Of a stretch of DNA of 5,272 nt, positions 1 through 5,272 are shown in pieces. Positions within the stretch are counted from its first letter, which is position 1. Each line of letters starts with the position of its first letter. This DNA comes from Solobacterium sp. (GTDB taxonomy: Bacteria; Bacillota_I; Bacilli_A; Erysipelotrichales; Erysipelotrichaceae). The position numbers were made by a program, and so were the translations under genes. The stretch spans positions 1 through 5,272 of the forward strand of contig JAFWJP010000038.1 in NCBI GenBank assembly GCA_017514645.1. Reading direction: 5' to 3'. A model generated the notes under the pieces. The model saw only the letters and a list, made by a program, of their open reading frames with translations, was not told the origin of the DNA and made no database searches.

Positions 1-413
1 AAGAGCGCATGATACATGCATTCTTCGTTATCTTCATCATGAAACGATGACATCAGCCTGTCGACTTCTTCTACAGTACAGTAGACAGGAAGCACCCTGT
101 CTCCCCTGTGGATCTCCAGATTGAGGGATGGATCATCTTCGTCGTACATAAATGCCAGAAAATGATGGAAGGAACGGATAGACGCCCCCATCCGTGCAGT
201 CGAGGTCTGTTTATGGTCTTCCAGATACTCGTTCAGGAAGTCTTCTATATCCGCACCGGTGATCTTGGCTGTTTCCGTGATGCCGTATTCCTCCTGCAGA
301 AAGTTCAGATATCTTTCCAGATCCTCCCGGTACGAAGAAACCGTATGCGCTGAAAGACCGTCATTGACGGTGATCTGTACCAGATAGCGTTTCAGTGCTT
401 CCTGTGTCTTCAT
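1..413 (-). CDS. xerD: Tyrosine recombinase of the XerC/XerD family, N-terminal fragment
   Basis: An uninterrupted frame of 137 codons starts at the ATG overlapping the dinB stop and runs out of the left edge. The peptide starts MKTQEALKRYLVQ and contains GLSAHTVSSYREDLERYLNFL (19-39). This is the classic first helices of the SAM-like core-binding domain that grips DNA in Xer recombinases. A second helical pair contains TSTARMGASIRSFHHFL (70-86). RVLPVYCTVEEVDRLM (106-121) matches the family linker (K/R)LPxxLSxEEVxxLL that leads into the catalytic domain, although the usual LS is replaced by Cys-Thr. The catalytic Arg, Lys, His, Arg and Tyr residues lie beyond the window, so activity cannot be judged. 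A complete member would be about 295-305 residues. Xer proteins resolve chromosome dimers at dif, and some family members are phage or transposon integrases. The housekeeping neighbours favour a core XerD-like role, but XerC or another integrase cannot be excluded from this fragment. Confidence 0.85.
   Translation of the reverse strand, partial: MKTQEALKRYLVQITVNDGLSAHTVSSYREDLERYLNFLQEEYGITETAKITGADIEDFLNEYLEDHKQTSTARMGASIRSFHHFLAFMYDEDDPSLNLEIHRGDRVLPVYCTVEEVDRLMSSFHDEDNEECMYHAL
410..413 (-). promoter_or_regulatory. ATGA start/stop overlap coupling dinB and the xer gene
   Basis: The minus-strand bases ATGA contain the recombinase ATG (411-413) and the dinB TGA (410-412). The only purine-rich stretch upstream is AAAGAAAGG, whose GG lies just 2 bases before the ATG, which is too close for a good Shine-Dalgarno. 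Re-initiation after dinB is the likely route. Confidence 0.7.
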
Positions 414-1579
414 GACCTTTCTTTATCCAGCAGATCGCTGGCCCTGACAAACACCTTGGAACCGACCGCCTGATTCAGTTCCTTGAATATATGATCTGTT
501 TCCATCTGCCTGGCAAGCGATTCATCAAACAAATCCATCTGCATCAGTGCTTCCTGAGGAAACTCACTGCATGAGACACCAAGCAGACGGACAGGCTCCC
601 CGTTCCAGTGCTCATCAAACAGAGAAATAGCCTCAACAAACAGCTGATCCGAACTCCAGACCGGCGCTGCCGCATGGGCGGAACGGTCCGTTGTTGTAAA
701 ATCATAGTACTTGATTCTTAGAGTGATCAGCCGTCCGGCCTTCTTTTCCTTGAGCATGCGCTCGCTGAGCTTCCGGCAGAGACTGCGCAGAATGCCCCGA
801 AGTTCTTCATAATCCGTGATATCATCCAGGAACGTTTCCGAAACGCCCATGGATTTGGAATCCCATTCCTTGATGATCGTCCGGTCATCGTACCCGTTTG
901 CCCTTCTGATCATCTGTTCCGTATTCTTTCCGAAGATCTCATTCAGAGCCTTGGTATCCTTGAAGTTGGCGAGATCACCGATCGTCCTGATCCCGAGATC
1001 TTCCAGATACGGCGCTGTCTTCTTCCCTACGCCCCGCATATCCGCGATCTTGAGCGGCCAGAGCTTCTCCGGCACTTCCCTCAGACGCAGAACGGTAATA
1101 CCCATCGGTTTCTTCATATCACTGGCCATCTTTGCCAGGAACATGTTCGGACCGATACCGATCGAACAAGGCAGACCAAGTTCGTTCAGGATGCGCTTCT
1201 GCAGCGTCCAGGCCAGATCGAGAGGCCGCGGAAACCGCTGGATGCTGCGGGTCATGTCAGCGTAGCATTCATCAATGGAAGCCTGTTCCAGTTCATCCGC
1301 ATACTCGGAAATGATTGCAATGAAATCCCGGGACAGTTCCTGGTAGTAATGATAGTGCGCATCAACGATGATCAGGTCCCGGCACAGGGATTTCGCTTCG
1401 GCAAGCGGCATCGCACTGTTGATGCCGAATGCTCTGGCTTCATAGCTGGCTGTAGATACCACAGAACGCCGGGTATTGCTGCAGACAACGATCGGTTTTC
1501 CCTTCAGCGAAGGATCCAGGATCGTTTCCGCATTTGCAAAAAAAGCGTTCAGATCAATATGAAAATACACCTTCGCCAT
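410..1579 (-). CDS. dinB: Y-family DNA polymerase IV (DinB)
   Basis: The 389-residue protein is an error-prone translesion polymerase that copies past damaged template bases. It opens VYFHIDLNAFFANAE, giving catalytic Asp9 and Phe14 as the likely steric gate against ribonucleotides. STASYEARAFGI (Tyr46, Arg49) is the incoming-nucleotide contact region. SIDECYADMT holds catalytic Asp103 and Glu104. SIGIGPNMFLAKMASD (139-154) and KKPMGITVL close the palm. The thumb helix-hairpin-helix is at MRGVGKKTAPYL (181-192). The little finger begins near KSMGVSETF (about 242). QMDLF at 347-351 matches the sliding-clamp binding consensus QL[S/D]LF. It is followed by a 38-residue tail with the pattern FKELNQAVGSKVFVRASDLL, seen at the end of many Firmicute Y-family polymerases. 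The second residue of the usual DxD is Asn11, but that position is not a metal ligand. No LexA operator was seen. The gene is wedged between recN (TGATG) and a recombinase (ATGA). Confidence 0.94.
   Translation of the reverse strand: MAKVYFHIDLNAFFANAETILDPSLKGKPIVVCSNTRRSVVSTASYEARAFGINSAMPLAEAKSLCRDLIIVDAHYHYYQELSRDFIAIISEYADELEQASIDECYADMTRSIQRFPRPLDLAWTLQKRILNELGLPCSIGIGPNMFLAKMASDMKKPMGITVLRLREVPEKLWPLKIADMRGVGKKTAPYLEDLGIRTIGDLANFKDTKALNEIFGKNTEQMIRRANGYDDRTIIKEWDSKSMGVSETFLDDITDYEELRGILRSLCRKLSERMLKEKKAGRLITLRIKYYDFTTTDRSAHAAAPVWSSDQLFVEAISLFDEHWNGEPVRLLGVSCSEFPQEALMQMDLFDESLARQMETDHIFKELNQAVGSKVFVRASDLLDKERS
527..541 (-). other. Beta sliding-clamp binding motif QMDLF in DinB
   Basis: Codons 347-351 of dinB read Q-M-D-L-F, close to the bacterial clamp-binding consensus QL[S/D]LF. 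This peptide docks translesion polymerases on the DnaN ring at the replication fork. It lies 38 residues before the stop rather than at the very end as in E. coli Pol IV, so the tail would extend past the docked clamp. Confidence 0.7.
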
Positions 1580-3219
1580 CAGTCCCGGCGGCTCCTTTCA
1601 AACAGTTCAGCGGCTGCTTTCAAAGAAGCTTCTGTCAGCTTTCCTGACGCAATCAGTGCGAGCTGTTCCACGGACTGTGCGTCATCCAGTTTGTCGATGT
1701 AGGTTCTGGTCCGTTCCCCTTCGGTCTGTTTCGCTACGAGATACAGAAGATCTGCACAGGCGGCTACCGGAGCAGAATGCGTGACAGCAAAGACCTGCGC
1801 ATCGTCCGACAGTTTCTGCATCTTCTTTCCGATCGCCGAAGCGACCTTGCCGCTGACACCGGTATCAATCTCATCAAAGATCACCGTACGGATCCCGTGC
1901 AGTCGGGTGAATACCGTTTTGATGCCGAGCATGAAGCGCGAGAGCTCTCCACCGCTGGCCACAGCATTCAATGGTTTGAGATCTTCTCCCTTGTTCATGC
2001 TGATCATGAATTCAGCTTTGTCGAGACCTGATGATGAAGGTTCTCCTTCTGTGATTACCGTTTCAAACCTTGCGTGCGGCAGATAGAGATCTTCAATGGA
2101 TTCCAGTACAGCCTGATCCAGGTGCTTTGCGGCATCCTTACGTATATGCCGCAGCTGCATCGCTGATGCTTCGTATGCTGCATATGCAGCATTGATCTTC
2201 TTTTCCGTATCTTCGAGCCATGCGGCCCGGTTTGCCGCCCGGTCCACCTGATCCTGCATAACTGAGCGCCGTTCCAGGATCGCCGGTATCGATCTGCCGT
2301 ACTTCCGCTTCAGTTTCTGTATCAGGAACAGACGTTCTTCAATCGCATCAATTTCCCGTTCACTGTAATCGAATGTATTTGCAGTATGCCGCAATTGGCT
2401 TACAGCATCATCAATAGTGTAATAACTATCGTTTACAGCCTGTTTCAGCCCTTCTGCGAGTGAATCATCGATAGACTGTACACATTTGTTCAATTCATAC
2501 AAACCGTCTGAAACAGCCTCATACAGGCTCACAGAGCGAAGCAGCGAATCCAGTGAATTCCTGAGTGCCTTTCCCCTGCGTTCCCGCTCCAGAAGTTCTT
2601 CCTCTTCCCCTTCATGCAGACCGGCATCGTCGATCTCCTTGATCTGATGCTCCAGGAACTCGATCTCGGATTCATTGTACGTTTCATTCAGCGCCTGGTC
2701 CCGCTCATTGCAGAGTGCCTTCCAGACGTCATATTTCATTGCCGTATCCCTGCAAAGATCCTGATCACCGGCATACGCATCCAGATAGTGCAGATGTTCC
2801 CGGGCATTGAGCAGATACTCTGTATCCCTCTGCCCGTGAATATCGATCTCATTCTGCAGGACTTCCCGCATGAATGACAGCCGGACCGTCCGATGATCGA
2901 TCCTTACCGTACTTTTCCCGGAAGAAGATAATTCACGGGTAAATACAGTTTCATCTTCTACATCAAAACCCGCTTCCTCCAGCACGGCCACAGCATGCGG
3001 ATTGTCCTTCAGCGCAAACGTACCCTCAATGATCGCCCTGTCACCGTTTTTACCGACAAGAGACGCATTCGCACGTTCCGCGCTCAGCAGACCAAGCGCA
3101 TCAATAAAGATGGACTTCCCTGCGCCTGTCTCTCCTACAAACGCTGAAAACCCCTCTTCCGCATCCAGATCCGCTTCATCGATCAGTACAAAGTTTTTGA
3201 TATACAGATGTGTGATCAT
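1579..3219 (-). CDS. recN: DNA repair protein RecN (SMC-like ATPase)
   Basis: The 546-residue protein is near the usual RecN length (553 in E. coli, 576 in B. subtilis). RecN is a cytosolic SMC-family ATPase that gathers at double-strand breaks and promotes end cohesion for RecA-dependent repair. The N-terminal ATPase half opens with LYIKNFVLID and a Walker A, GETGAGKS, at 29-36. The RecN-typical TRELSSSGKS follows at 94-103, then an HGQ motif at 128-130. Residues about 185-370 form two charged helical coiled-coil arms, including the family segment LIQKLKRKYG at 299-308. The C-terminal ATPase half has the ABC signature SGGELSR at 422-428, Walker B VIFDEID at 446-452 and the switch histidine His481. 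Two usually firm motifs differ: HGQHE is HGQRD (128-132), and THLPQ is THSAP (480-484). The frame is intact and all nucleotide-binding motifs are present, so it should work. The start overlaps the dxs stop and the end overlaps the dinB start. Confidence 0.96.
   Translation of the reverse strand: MITHLYIKNFVLIDEADLDAEEGFSAFVGETGAGKSIFIDALGLLSAERANASLVGKNGDRAIIEGTFALKDNPHAVAVLEEAGFDVEDETVFTRELSSSGKSTVRIDHRTVRLSFMREVLQNEIDIHGQRDTEYLLNAREHLHYLDAYAGDQDLCRDTAMKYDVWKALCNERDQALNETYNESEIEFLEHQIKEIDDAGLHEGEEEELLERERRGKALRNSLDSLLRSVSLYEAVSDGLYELNKCVQSIDDSLAEGLKQAVNDSYYTIDDAVSQLRHTANTFDYSEREIDAIEERLFLIQKLKRKYGRSIPAILERRSVMQDQVDRAANRAAWLEDTEKKINAAYAAYEASAMQLRHIRKDAAKHLDQAVLESIEDLYLPHARFETVITEGEPSSSGLDKAEFMISMNKGEDLKPLNAVASGGELSRFMLGIKTVFTRLHGIRTVIFDEIDTGVSGKVASAIGKKMQKLSDDAQVFAVTHSAPVAACADLLYLVAKQTEGERTRTYIDKLDDAQSVEQLALIASGKLTEASLKAAAELFERSRRD
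1592..1598 (-). promoter_or_regulatory. dinB Shine-Dalgarno site inside the end of recN
   Basis: The minus strand reads AAAGGAG, then 12 bases, then the dinB ATG at 1577-1579. The core is strong, but the gap is longer than the usual 5-9 bases. The recN stop and dinB start are fused as TGATG (1577-1581). Initiation may combine direct loading at this site with re-initiation after recN. No alternative start fits better, because the protein begins with the standard Y-family N-terminus at this ATG. Confidence 0.65.
3216..3219 (-). promoter_or_regulatory. ATGA start/stop overlap coupling dxs and recN
   Basis: On the minus strand the four bases ATGA hold both the recN ATG (3217-3219) and the dxs TGA (3216-3218). 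The bases before it read CTGAATGAATTGCT, with no convincing Shine-Dalgarno at normal spacing. recN translation therefore probably depends on ribosomes that have just terminated dxs. Confidence 0.75.
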
Positions 3220-5072
3220 AGCAATTCATTCAGCAGATTCATCAGATCATTGATCGCGATGTTTTCCGCCTTTCTCAGCAGTTTTTCGGAACCCTGCTGT
3301 ACATAGTGGTCACGGATACCGATCCTGTGCACTTCCGGATACATCTGTCTGTCAGCGTAGTATTCAAGCACAGATGTTCCCAGTCCGCCCTCCAGAAGAT
3401 CGGACTCATAAACAATGACCGGCACATTCAGCCCGGCAATATCGTCAAGGCAGGCTTCATCCATCGGCTTGAAGAACCGGCAGTTGACAACCATTACAGG
3501 AATATCGTTGACTTCCGCTTTGCTGCAGACACGCTCTACATCCGGCCCATAGGTCAGAACGACCGCCCTTGCGTTGTCAGGCTTCCTGCAGATCTCCCAT
3601 GAACCGACAGGAATCATGCTGTATTTCTTGCCCGAAACAGGTGTTTCTCCCCGCGGATAGCGGACCGCAAACGGATGATCCTGATGAAAAGCCGTATAGA
3701 ACAGATCTCCTGCTTCCTCAGCATTCTTCGGCTGGGCGATGATCAGGTTGGGAAGCGGTTTGAGAATACCCGGATCAAAGATACCGTGATGTGTTTCCCC
3801 GTCTCCGCCGACCAGACCTGCCCTGTCGATTCCGAATACAACAGGAAGATCCATCCGGCAAACATCATGATTGATCTGATCATATGCCCTCTGCAGGAAA
3901 GAACTGTAGATGGAAACAAACGGACGCATGCCGGAAACGGCCATTCCTGCCGCAAACGTAACAGCATGTTCTTCCGCAATGCCGCAGTCAAAGGAGCGGT
4001 CCGGATAACGCGCAAAGAAGGATTCCAGACAGCTTCCTGTGATCATGGCCGGCGTAATGGTACAGATCCTTGCGTCTTTTGCCGCAAGGTCCTCTACTGC
4101 CCTGGCCGCTACACAGCTCCAGGTCTGCCATCCCTCCGGAATCTCATGGATCTGCTTTCCGGTCTCGATATTGAAAGGTCCGACACCGTGCCACTTGCCT
4201 TCCCTGTCGATTTCACAGGGAACATAGCCCTTCCCTTTTTTCGTGATCACATGCACGACAACAGGCCGTTCATGTTCCTTGGCAACCTGCAGGACCTTGA
4301 TAAGATCTGCTATGTTATGCCCGTCCACCGGTCCCAGGTAATTGATGTTCAGTTCTCCGAAGATTCCTCTGTCCACCACAGAATCACGTACTGTATCCTT
4401 GACCGTCTTCAGTCCATGATAGACCAGTTTGCCCAGATCATTGCGGTTCAGAGCATTCTTGACGCTGCGCTTGAAAGCATTGTAGGTCTTCGCAGCCCTC
4501 AGCCTGGCAAAATTCATAGAAAGCGCACCGACATTCTGGGAGATCGACATATTGTTGTCATTCAGAATAATGACCAGACGCCGTTGCTCCGCACCGATGC
4601 TGTTCAGCGCCTCCAGAGCCATCCCGGAAGAGATGGAACCATCTCCGATGACCGGGACGACATGATAGGTTTCATGGCGCAGATCCCGGCTGACCGCCAT
4701 GCCCAGCGCTGCGCTGAGACTGGTGGAACTGTGGCCTGCCTCCCAGACATCATGTTCCGATTCCCGGCGCTTCTGGAATCCGCTGAGCCCATCATACTGC
4801 CTCAGGGTATCAAACCTGTTTGCTCTGCCTGTCAGGATCTTGTGCACATAGGACTGATGACCTACATCGAAGAAGATCCTGTCCTCCGGTGAATCAAACA
4901 CATAATGCAGCGCGATCGTCAGCTCCACGACGCCGAGATTGGACGCCAGATGTCCTCCGGTGCGGGAAACACTGTGAATCAGAAAAGACCTGATCTGACC
5001 GGCCAGGTCATTCAGTTCTTCCACACTCATATCTTTCAGAAATGAAGGATCTTTGATTTCGTTCAGATCCAT
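3216..5072 (-). CDS. dxs: 1-deoxy-D-xylulose-5-phosphate synthase (DXS)
   Basis: The 618-residue protein is full length (E. coli DXS is 620). It condenses pyruvate and glyceraldehyde 3-phosphate to DXP with loss of CO2, using thiamine diphosphate and Mg2+. This cytosolic reaction is the entry and usual control step of the MEP pathway, and it also feeds thiamine and pyridoxal synthesis. The N-terminal ThDP domain shows GGHLASNLG (His41), GHQSYVHK (His72), the metal/ThDP motif GDGS at 143-146 and NDNNMSIS at 171-178. KWHGVGPF carries His295. The central transketolase-like domain has GIAEEHAVTFAAG with catalytic Glu367, Tyr389, Arg395, and GGDGETHHG with Asp424 and His428. These line up with E. 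coli Glu370, Tyr392, Arg398, Asp427 and His431 at a constant offset of three. A C-terminal transketolase domain follows (about 490-618). All key residues are present, so the enzyme should be active. The ATG is set by the AGGAGG six bases upstream. The stop overlaps the recN start. Confidence 0.97.
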   Translation of the reverse strand: MDLNEIKDPSFLKDMSVEELNDLAGQIRSFLIHSVSRTGGHLASNLGVVELTIALHYVFDSPEDRIFFDVGHQSYVHKILTGRANRFDTLRQYDGLSGFQKRRESEHDVWEAGHSSTSLSAALGMAVSRDLRHETYHVVPVIGDGSISSGMALEALNSIGAEQRRLVIILNDNNMSISQNVGALSMNFARLRAAKTYNAFKRSVKNALNRNDLGKLVYHGLKTVKDTVRDSVVDRGIFGELNINYLGPVDGHNIADLIKVLQVAKEHERPVVVHVITKKGKGYVPCEIDREGKWHGVGPFNIETGKQIHEIPEGWQTWSCVAARAVEDLAAKDARICTITPAMITGSCLESFFARYPDRSFDCGIAEEHAVTFAAGMAVSGMRPFVSIYSSFLQRAYDQINHDVCRMDLPVVFGIDRAGLVGGDGETHHGIFDPGILKPLPNLIIAQPKNAEEAGDLFYTAFHQDHPFAVRYPRGETPVSGKKYSMIPVGSWEICRKPDNARAVVLTYGPDVERVCSKAEVNDIPVMVVNCRFFKPMDEACLDDIAGLNVPVIVYESDLLEGGLGTSVLEYYADRQMYPEVHRIGIRDHYVQQGSEKLLRKAENIAINDLMNLLNELL

Positions 5073-5078
5073 AGGGGA

Positions 5079-5084
5079 CCTCCT
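5079..5084 (-). promoter_or_regulatory. dxs Shine-Dalgarno site overlapping the ispA stop codon
   Basis: Read on the minus strand, the junction is TAGGAGGTCCCCTATG. The AGGAGG core sits 6 bases before the dxs ATG, and its first two bases are the AG of the ispA TAG stop. This fixes the dxs start at 5072. It also means ribosomes ending ispA cover the dxs initiation site, so the two genes are probably translated in a coupled way from one message. Confidence 0.85.
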
Positions 5085-5272
5085 ATATCTTTCGCTTACC
5101 GGTCAGTGCGATCAGTTCCCGCAGCTGCTGCGGATCGAATCCCTCAAATCGATCCAGCTGATGGTCACATTCCTGATAGAGGGACTCCATCAGATCCTCT
5201 GCACCCTTTTCCCCTAAAAGAGTGACACCGGTGACTTTGTTGTTTCTGATGTCGGAATTGGTTTTTCCGAGC
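5083..5272 (-). CDS. ispA: Polyprenyl (farnesyl/geranylgeranyl) diphosphate synthase, C-terminal fragment
   Basis: This is the last 62 codons of an open frame that enters from the right edge and ends at a TAG at 5083-5085. The peptide begins LGKTNSDIRNNK and continues VTGVTLLGEKGAEDL. This matches the segment just after the second aspartate-rich motif in short-chain trans-prenyltransferases (family pattern LGKxxGSDxxxxKxTxxxLLGxxxA). The rest is the helical C-terminus, ending LTGKRKI. The family condenses IPP with DMAPP, GPP or FPP in the cytosol to give C15 or C20 diphosphates for quinone, undecaprenyl and other isoprenoid synthesis. The two DDxxD catalytic motifs lie outside the window, so chain length and activity cannot be judged. 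The LLG-type ending resembles IspA-like enzymes more than long-chain heptaprenyl or octaprenyl synthases. Its place directly upstream of dxs is the usual Firmicute ispA-dxs arrangement and strengthens the call. The 5' end is missing only because of the window boundary. Confidence 0.86.
   Translation of the reverse strand, partial: LGKTNSDIRNNKVTGVTLLGEKGAEDLMESLYQECDHQLDRFEGFDPQQLRELIALTGKRKI

Noticed and set aside
108..353. An 81-codon plus-strand open frame opposite the xer gene.
   Set aside because: The minus-strand frame gives a clear Xer core-binding domain. The plus frame has no recognisable features.
833..845. CGTTTC-C-GAAACG inverted repeat as a possible terminator or operator.
   Set aside because: The arms are only six bases with a single-base loop, there is no following T-run, and it lies in the middle of dinB coding sequence.
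1139..1148. GAACATGTTC palindrome that resembles a Firmicute LexA box.
   Set aside because: The half sites are separated by 2 bases instead of the 4 required for GAAC-N4-GTTC. It also lies deep inside dinB, at the conserved PNMF codons.
816..1265. A 149-codon plus-strand open frame opposite dinB.
   Set aside because: It is an antisense shadow of conserved dinB palm and thumb codons and has no family resemblance.
3743..4015. A 90-codon minus-strand open frame within dxs in another frame.
   Set aside because: It overlaps the catalytic part of dxs out of frame, and its sequence has no recognisable domain.
3675..4892. A 405-codon open frame on the plus strand, antisense to dxs.
   Set aside because: It lies wholly within dxs, which is certain from its conserved active-site residues. 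Its translation shows no recognisable domain and is rich in Arg, His, Cys and Pro, as expected of antisense readings of biased codons. No Shine-Dalgarno or promoter was seen for it.

Overview
The window is a dense block of five genes, all on the minus strand and read from high to low coordinates. There is almost no intergenic space. In transcription order they are: the C-terminal end of a short-chain polyprenyl (farnesyl/geranylgeranyl) diphosphate synthase, ispA (5083-5272, cut by the window edge); dxs, 1-deoxy-D-xylulose-5-phosphate synthase (3216-5072); recN, an SMC-like DNA repair ATPase (1579-3219); dinB, a Y-family DNA polymerase (410-1579); and the N-terminal third of a XerC/XerD-type tyrosine recombinase (1-413, cut by the other edge). 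No RNA gene, insertion sequence, CRISPR array, promoter or terminator was recognised. No gap between genes exceeds 10 bases.

The organism is most likely a low-to-mid GC Firmicute (Bacillota). The ispA-dxs-...-recN order is the Firmicute arrangement; in Bacillus subtilis the run is xseA-xseB-ispA-dxs-tlyA-argR-recN. The Shine-Dalgarno sequences, where present, are strong AAAGGAG/AGGAGG types. Base composition looks roughly balanced by eye, which is higher than in many members. The compaction (tlyA and argR absent between dxs and recN) and the protein style would fit a mid-GC Erysipelotrichia-like lineage, but this is an inference that needs a database comparison.

The genes are linked by very short junctions. 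The ispA stop codon lies inside the dxs Shine-Dalgarno. dxs and recN share an ATGA overlap, recN and dinB share a TGATG overlap, and dinB and the xer gene share another ATGA overlap. This points to one polycistronic message with translational coupling. It would join isoprenoid precursor synthesis (DXS makes DXP for the MEP pathway; IspA condenses the resulting IPP and DMAPP) to DNA break repair (RecN), translesion synthesis (DinB) and chromosome-dimer resolution or site-specific recombination (Xer). No previously undescribed system is evident: all five genes belong to well-known families. The points worth a second look are the gene order, the coupling of dinB without a visible SOS operator, and a few motif deviations in RecN.
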